A stretch of DNA of 64,000 nt from Allium sativum (Eukaryota; Streptophyta; Magnoliopsida; Asparagales; Amaryllidaceae), in the NCBI GenBank assembly GCA_030737875.1, contig CM060915.1, positions 903,580,177 through 903,644,176 of the forward strand, in the 5' to 3' direction. The notes under the pieces are model-generated. The model searched no databases. It worked only from the letters and a program-made list of their open reading frames with translations, and had not been told where the DNA came from. Made by a program: the position numbers and the translations under genes. Each line of letters opens with the position of its first letter. Positions within the stretch are counted from its first letter, which is position 1. This document shows positions 58,750-64,000 of this stretch, in pieces.

Positions 58750-60350
58750 TTTTTTATATTTATCCTCATTTATATATGTCTATATTTCTCGCATTTGTTT
58801 GTTATGTTCGTTTATCGTCCAAATTTACTTATGTGTGTTCCCAAATTGATAACTTTGTTGATGATTGAAGTATATTAAACATTTTGTTTAATATAAGCCT
58901 ATGTTTTCACAGAATCAATATTTGAATAAAATTATGATTTTAAATAATGATATTTATTAATTTATTATTCGAGTTAATAATAATATGATTCAAATATCTA
59001 TTTTAATAAATGATAATTAAATCTGATTTTGTATATAAGTAACAAACTAAGAATTCAATTTTCATTTGTTTAAATGAAAATTTGAATTGAATAGAATATT
59101 ATAGTTATTGAAACTTAATAATCGTTTAAATAATTGATGGTTTAGTTCCAAAAATTTATTTTTAGCAAATGAGATTTGAATTTACTGGTCAATTTTTATT
59201 TACTTCTAAAAAAACTGAATTGGTTTAATAAAATGAACAAAACCACTTTAGTTAATCGAATATAAATGGTTTAAGAATAATTAACTGATTTATTATAAGA
59301 TTTTGAAATTAGTTAATAAAATGTTTGCAAACAAACAATTTATTAATTATTGATTACGAAAGACCATAAATGTGATTGACTATTCTATGGAATAATCAAT
59401 GTTGGTTTAAAAGTTATAAACAAATCTTATATTTGGTTTATTTTCCTTTAAGAGCATTATAAATGTTTTTTAATTTATAAAAGTAATGTTATAAATTGTC
59501 TTACTTGAAGTTTAATATTTACTTTAAGTTGGTTAATGTAATTAAATTTGATAAAATATCTTTGGATATATAATATCGTTTAATTCTTATAAATGATAGT
59601 TTTACCAAAAATGAATGTTTATTTTAACCAGATACCATTGAAATTTAATCTAAGCGTAAGATGAGTTAGGATTTATCGTAATCGATGTTTTCAAATTCGC
59701 ATTGGTTTCAATTTTTCTTTTGAATACAATTAGAATCACAATACCTCTTTAGAACTAATATTTTAAAGAATAGCTTTAATATTGTTTCGTTCAAATATCT
59801 GAAATGTGAACACTAAGCATAAGTTCGAGTTTTGAAGTTTAAATGTTTTCAATACGAATATGGAAAGAAATTTCCATAAACGGTATCGCTTATATGGGAA
59901 ATATTTAGTTATACTCTTATCAGTAGATATTGAAGAGCTTCCCCTATTTCGAATTTTGAAAACACCGTCCGGACGATGCCTAGAGGTAATACTACCTCAA
60001 CTTACCCAACGTAATTTTTAACCAAGAGATAGTATGAGTTTGTGATCGATAAATAATGGTAAGAGAATGTGATTTAGTTTCCATATATGATCATTTTGAA
60101 TATTCTTGATAGTTGATCTAACAACTATTGGTTCAGCTTTCTTGAGTTGTATCGTCAAATCAAAACCATTTGTTTCTCTTTGAGCACTTTTATCCTTTAT
60201 ACAAATGGCCAAACCAAAAGAGTGAGTGGAAGTCAAGCTATGTGTGGCTGCTCCCATCAGGGTATTATCACGTCTACTCTAGATTGGATTCGTTTATGTT
60301 CGCGCGCTGATGTGAAATATTCAGATTCTCGAATTTTGCACGGGGTCCGG
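58750..60350. other. AT-rich region, nothing firm recognised
   Basis: 1.6 kb of AT-rich DNA. A stretch near 59975-60010 (AGGTAATACTACCTCAACTT) resembles LTR sequence of A near 9285-9310, so part may be an old LTR. Two ORFs of about 75-79 codons at 60018-60374 show no domain. Confidence 0.5.
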
Positions 60351-60600
60351 TGTAACACCCCGTATTTTCCGTGAACATTAAAGTAACAAATTAAATTATA
60401 CTTAATTTTTAGGAGAAGAATTAATGGAAATGGGTTACGCCATTTCGTTCGTCTCGGAATTCTTCTTGAGAATGAGTCCGAGTTTGCGTAAATCGGACTC
60501 CTTGTGAAGAAGTTATGGCACTTAGAAGTTTCAAGAATTTAAAATAAAAACCAGCCCAAATTCAAATTTAAAGTTTCAAAATTCAAATCACACATCCGGG

Positions 60601-60624
60601 CTGGGCGGGAAATTTCCCGCCCAG
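60601..60624. promoter_or_regulatory. 24 bp palindrome with paired E2F-like sites
   Basis: CTGGGCGGGAAA is followed at once by its exact complement TTTCCCGCCCAG. Each half contains TTTCCCGC, the plant E2F consensus. It lies 250 bp into LTR E, upstream of the expected promoter. Confidence 0.6.
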
Positions 60625-60629
60625 GACCC

Positions 60630-60667
60630 ACGTCGACCAGGGGGTCGACCTGGGGGTCGACCTCCCC
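60630..60667. repeat. GTCGAC cluster in LTR E
   Basis: Three GTCGACC units (60632, 60645, 60657) separated by AGGGG or TGGGG; each core is a palindrome. Confidence 0.8.
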
Positions 60668-61198
60668 CCTTTTCTAGATCCGTGGATAGATTCGTTTTTC
60701 TATATTTAGATGCCCGTTCTGACCAGATTCATTGCTCCTATTCTATTCAAACACCCCCAAACCTCTTTTTCTCTCCACACAACTTCATTACGCCTATACT
60801 CTATCCTAATTCATATCAAAATAAATCTAAGACGGGGTTATGCTGCTCAAGTCCTTCATAGAAACCAAGTTTAGATTTATAGTAGAGATTCAAAAGCTAA
60901 TTCAACGACTTCAACAACTGTTTCTAATAATCAAATCAAATAGTCCACTTCAAGGGAGAGCTATTCAGTTTCAAAATACAGATCCTGTAACACCCCGAAT
61001 TTCGGTTAATGTTAAAATTCACAAATTAAAGAATAACTAATCCCAGATGTGGGAATTAGGGGAAACGGGCTGCGTCATTGCGTTCGTCTCGGAAAAATAC
61101 GCGAAATAGAGTCCGAGTTTGCGTAAAACGGGTACCGTATGAAAGAGATATGGACGAACGAAGTTAGGCAGAAAAAACCAGAAACAGGCCAGAAATGC

Positions 61199-61309
61199 AC
61201 TGCCGCACTTGTGAAGTGCGCCAGAACAAAAATGCACTGGCGCACTTGTGAAGTGCGCCAGTACAAAGATACACTGGCGCACTTGGGAAGTGCGCCCGTG
61301 CCGAGCCAA
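61199..61309. repeat. 37 bp tandem repeat x3, each a perfect or near-perfect hairpin
   Basis: Units begin ACTG(G/C)CGCACTT at 61199, 61236 and 61273. The middle one is a perfect 12-bp-arm inverted repeat around GTG (61236-61262). The first and third have one or two arm mismatches. It lies about 210 bp into LTR F, upstream of the TATA box. Confidence 0.92.
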
Positions 61310-61462
61310 GAAACCTGCACAGTTTCTAGAGAGTTCTGTGGTTGGGTGCACCAGTTTGGGGTTTGGGCTTGGTCTTAGGGCTGGTTTCTGGAAGGTGCCG
61401 AAATCTAAGGGTCCTAATCTAATTTAGGGTTAATCTAAGGGCCTAAAACACTCACCTAATCC

Positions 61463-61470
61463 TATAAATA
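61463..61470 (+). promoter_or_regulatory. TATA box of LTR F
   Basis: TATAAATA is followed by AGACCCCAACCC and, 30-40 bp on, CATTCATAATTAAG. It predicts U3 of about 0.5 kb and transcription start near 61495-61502. Confidence 0.6.
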
Positions 61471-61789
61471 AGACCCCAACCCTACCCTAATTCATTCATA
61501 ATTAAGTCTTGTAACTAAACTATGGCAAAATGAAACTTGATCATGGCCACCACAAATCAATGAAGAGGAAAGCAAGCTAATCAACCTCTCTAATCAACCC
61601 CTAATCCATTCTAAGCATCTTAATCTTCTTCATTTGGAGTGCAAATTGCTAGTTGTGAGTTTCTATCACTTTAACATCAATTGTTAAAGCAAGTAGATTA
61701 GGTGTAATGAGACTTATGGTCTTGAATGCGGATTAGTGAGTTTGAATCATTTGTAATGATATGTTACTCTATGTTTTTCTATGTTTATG

Positions 61790-61990
61790 CATATTGAATA
61801 AGTTGGTTTATGCATATTTAATAAGTTGGTTTATGCATATTTAATAAGTTGGTTTATGCATATTTAATAAGTTGGTTTATGCATATTTAATAAGTTGGTT
61901 TATGCATACTTGATAAGTGGATTTATGCATGATTAATAAGTTGGTTTATGCATGTTTAACAAGTGGGTTTATGCATGTTGAGTATGTAAG
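61790..61990. repeat. 23 bp tandem repeat, about eight copies
   Basis: AATAAGTTGGTTTATGCATA plus TTT repeats almost exactly five times, then with changes, between 61790 and 61990. Confidence 0.93.
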
Positions 61991-62084
61991 TTTATGCAAG
62001 TTTAGTATGATGTATGTTATGTTTACATGATGCTAAATATGCAAGTTGTGGGCTATGTGATCATATACATGTTATGCAAGTTCA

Positions 62085-62570
62085 TGATGATATGCTATGC
62101 AAGTTACATGTATGTTAATATGCAAGATATGCTATGCAAGTTACATGTATGTTAATATGCAAGATATGCTATGCAAGTTACATGTATGTTAATATGCAAG
62201 ATATGCTATGCAAGTTACATGTATGTTAATATGCAAGATATGCTATGCGAGTTACATGTTTGTTAATATGCAAGTTCATGATGACACATTATGCAAGTTT
62301 ATGAGTTAATATGCAAGTATGTGAATGCTTATGCAAGAATATGAATGCTTATGCAAGTTATGTGTATGCTTAAATGCATGTTTAACATATTATGCAAGTT
62401 GTGAGAATGCTTATATGCAAATTTAACATGTTATGCAAGTCATGTGAATGCTTATATGCAAGTTCAACATGTTATGCAAGATATGTGTATGATAATATGC
62501 AAGTTCATATGCAATATGTTATGCAAGTCATGTGTGATAATATGCAAGTTTGGGTTAAATGTAGTTGGGT
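62085..62570. repeat. 37 bp tandem repeat grading into ATGCAAGT array
   Basis: A unit with ATGCTATGCAAGTTACATGT then ATGTTAATATGCAAG repeats about five times to 62275. After that ATGCAAGTT-centred units of varied length continue to about 62570. Confidence 0.92.
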
Positions 62571-62786
62571 TAATATATGCTCATATATGCAAGTTGACAT
62601 CCTCTTAACCCATGACAAAGTTATATGCTAATATTTGGTTAAACCCATGATATTTGTGATGGATCTTCCCCTTTATTATGCCATGAAGTGAGAACGATTT
62701 ACGTGGGGAACGATGGGGTTGGAAAATATGATAATAAATGTATGATTGGGTATGATTAAGCATACCATAAAAATAAATTACCATAA

Positions 62787-62856
62787 GTGGGAATTTACCT
62801 ATTGAGTTAGGTCTACCCCATGGGAATTTACCTATTGAGTTAGGTCTACCCATGTT
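62787..62856. repeat. Two-copy repeat of about 33 bp
   Basis: GGGAATTTACCTATTGAGTT plus AGGTCTACC occurs at about 62789 and 62821. Confidence 0.9.
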
Positions 62857-62924
62857 ATGGAAAACTTGATATTAATTAGGGATAATTAATATGGGGGTGA
62901 TTAATTAGGTGTAATTAATCGACT

Positions 62925-63150
62925 AAGACACGAGGTTGGACTCATTTGTAGTGTAAAACTGCCCGGACCCGACCGGCTTAACCAGTTGCTACAAATGTCA
63001 GCCCAATGTGAGAGGTCTTAGCCATAAATTAAATACGTGATTAAAGTAAAGACACGAGGTTAGGCTCTGTTATGACGTAAGACTGCCCGGACTCTACCGG
63101 CTTAACCAGGCGGTCATAACAATCAGTCTAATGTGGGAGGTCTTTATGGG
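62925..63150. repeat. Two-copy repeat of about 120 bp
   Basis: GACACGAGGTT...CTGCCCGGAC...CCGGCTTAACCAG...AATGTG(A/G)GAGGTCTT appears at about 62929 and 63052, with some 15-20 percent differences. Confidence 0.85.
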
Positions 63151-63194
63151 AGATCACGGTCTTAATTAATTAAGAAACACTTAACCATATTAGC

Positions 63195-63560
63195 ATGTAG
63201 TGGGACATGAGGGGTTAAGTGGGTGCCTTGGGTGGCATGTGGAATCTAGTGGGTTGCCTTGGGGGGCAATAGAAAAATACGATTAGAATACTTAACCAAA
63301 GTGGAACATGTAATTAAACATGATTAAAGGGTTAAGTAAGTGCCATGGGTGGCATGTGAAAATACGATTAGAATACTTAACCAAAGTAGGACATGTAAGT
63401 AGACATGATTAAAGGGTTAAGTAAGTGCCATGGGTGGCATGTAGAAATCTAGTGGGTGCCTTAAGGGGCAATTGAAATATGATTAGATGACTTAACCAAA
63501 ACTTAACATGTAAGTGGGCATGATTATAAAGAGGGGTTAAGTGGGATGCACTAGATAAAA
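63195..63560. repeat. Three to four diverged units of about 115 bp
   Basis: GGGTTAAGT(G/A)(G/A)GTGCC(T/A)TGGGTGGCATGT recurs near 63211, 63328 and 63413, each followed by a variable CTTAACCAAA(G/A)T...ACATG segment; a shorter related unit begins near 63534. Confidence 0.85.
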
Positions 63561-64000
63561 TTGCAAGCTTAGGTGGTAGCTTGTGGGGGCCCATTTCAAC
63601 CAATATCCCAAACGTATCTTTGTGGGCTCGACTCAAGTCGAGTGATGGGACACGCATATTGGGCTTGACTATAAGAGGCCAAACCGGGTTAACGGTGGCA
63701 ACGCGGGACCAACGGGTTTCATATGCGTGTGTGGACCCGGGCTGGTTGGTAAGTCGTTGTTGCATCGTGTAGATATAAAGCCGTGCACCGTTGATATTAT
63801 CAGGTGGCCACGTTGGGGAATGATACACCCCAATCGTGGGACCAGCACGGGTATCTACAGTAGGGAGCCGATCTCTGGGGAGTAGTGGGTACACCTATGT
63901 AGTCAGATAGGGGTACACGAAACTACTAAATTACTAAGTACACTTAGTGGGATCAACCTTTAAGTAGGAATGACTGGTGTGGTGCAGTGTAGGAATTATC

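Larger units (their letters stand above)
60351..60985 (+). mobile_element. LTR E, 5' part (gypsy type), interrupted by F
   Basis: Begins TGTAACACCCCG, a start typical of plant gypsy LTRs. Its first 200 bp resemble F (CGTTCGTCTCGGAA, GAGTCCGAGTTTGCGTAAA). It then carries a 24 bp perfect palindrome, three GTCGAC-containing repeats and a CT-rich stretch, and stops where F begins. The rest should lie beyond the window. The small ORF at 60840-61040 spans the junction and is not a gene. Confidence 0.7.
60986..64000 (+). mobile_element. LTR F (gypsy type), runs off the window
   Basis: Begins TGTAACACCCCG at 60986 directly after GATCC (60981-60985), which would be its TSD if repeated beyond the window. 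It is over 3 kb, with no gag/pol motif inside the window, so what is visible is LTR, or LTR plus non-coding interior. It contains hairpin repeats (61199-61309), a TATA box (61463) and several different tandem repeats (61790-63560). ORFs here (for example 61037-61351, 62392-62631, 63409-63894) follow repeats and show no domain. Confidence 0.65.

Noticed and set aside
59980..60350. Host gene fragment near 60018-60374
   Set aside because: Two short overlapping ORFs on opposite strands with no domain and no splice pattern. The neighbouring sequence resembles LTR debris.
61199..61309. CRISPR-like array
   Set aside because: There are only three units, with spacers of about 10 bp, in plant LTR sequence. 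It is a tandem hairpin repeat.
61037..61351. 104-codon minus-strand ORF with internal amino-acid repeats
   Set aside because: The repetition is produced by the 37 bp hairpin repeat, and no upstream gene context exists.
62085..62570. Possible centromeric satellite
   Set aside because: Monomers are short and degenerate and the array is under 0.5 kb inside an LTR, so no support for a free satellite in this window.
63409..63894. 161-codon minus-strand ORF
   Set aside because: It runs through diverged tandem repeats of LTR F and has no recognised domain, so chance is the simpler explanation.

Overview
This window is repeat-dominated plant nuclear DNA. Nothing in it looks like an intact host gene. 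Three observations point to an angiosperm: plant Ty3/gypsy (chromovirus-type) and Ty1/copia retrotransposons primed by initiator tRNA-Met, a degraded caulimovirid (plant pararetrovirus) segment on the minus strand, and MITE hairpins sitting in (TA)n tracts. I cannot name the species. No rRNA, tRNA, CRISPR array or bacterial-type operon was seen.

Layout. 1-3395 is a truncated gypsy LTR ('family A') carrying an expanded array of short palindromic units. 3396-7186 is an endogenous pararetrovirus remnant on the minus strand, in the order capsid, zinc knuckle, movement protein, two retropepsin-like domains, reverse transcriptase. 7187-7478 and 36410-36790 are MITE hairpins. One of them is split by element A (7479-36409, minus strand), a non-coding LTR element with 4.7 kb LTRs and a 2.7 kb internal region. 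Its 5' LTR was later hit twice. Element B (15116-26859, plus strand, TSD ACGAA) has two almost identical 5.67 kb LTRs around only 392 bp of internal DNA. Element C (27669-32661, plus strand, TSD AAGAT/AAGCT) is a 5.0 kb solo LTR. 37240-40818 is a decayed Ty1/copia body on the minus strand. About 41590-43557 is probably another old LTR. 43583-58749 is element D (minus strand), a full-length but broken Ty3/gypsy chromovirus with 4.7-4.8 kb LTRs and gag, protease, RT, RNase H, integrase and chromodomain remnants. 58750-60350 is AT-rich DNA without recognisable content. From 60351 an LTR ('E') is interrupted at 60986 by a second LTR of the same broad family ('F') that runs off the window; F is rich in tandem repeats and perfect hairpins.

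How the parts relate. A, B, C and D share extended LTR ends (TGTAAYGACCC...GGGTYRTYWCA), tRNA-Met-like primer sites, matching polypurine tracts and several internal LTR modules. B's 392 bp interior is the two ends of a D-like interior with gag-pol removed. B is therefore most simply read as a non-autonomous derivative mobilised by D-like autonomous relatives, and its long LTR holds a block that in D lies outside the LTR, next to the polypurine tract. The LTR leaders of B, C and D carry different GC-rich cassettes at the same place just downstream of a TATA box. By-eye LTR comparison orders the insertions: D and A are older (a few percent divergence), B is very young (about 0.3 percent).

All coordinates come from reading the sequence by eye. 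TSDs and LTR ends were read directly; homology boundaries inside old remnants are approximate.
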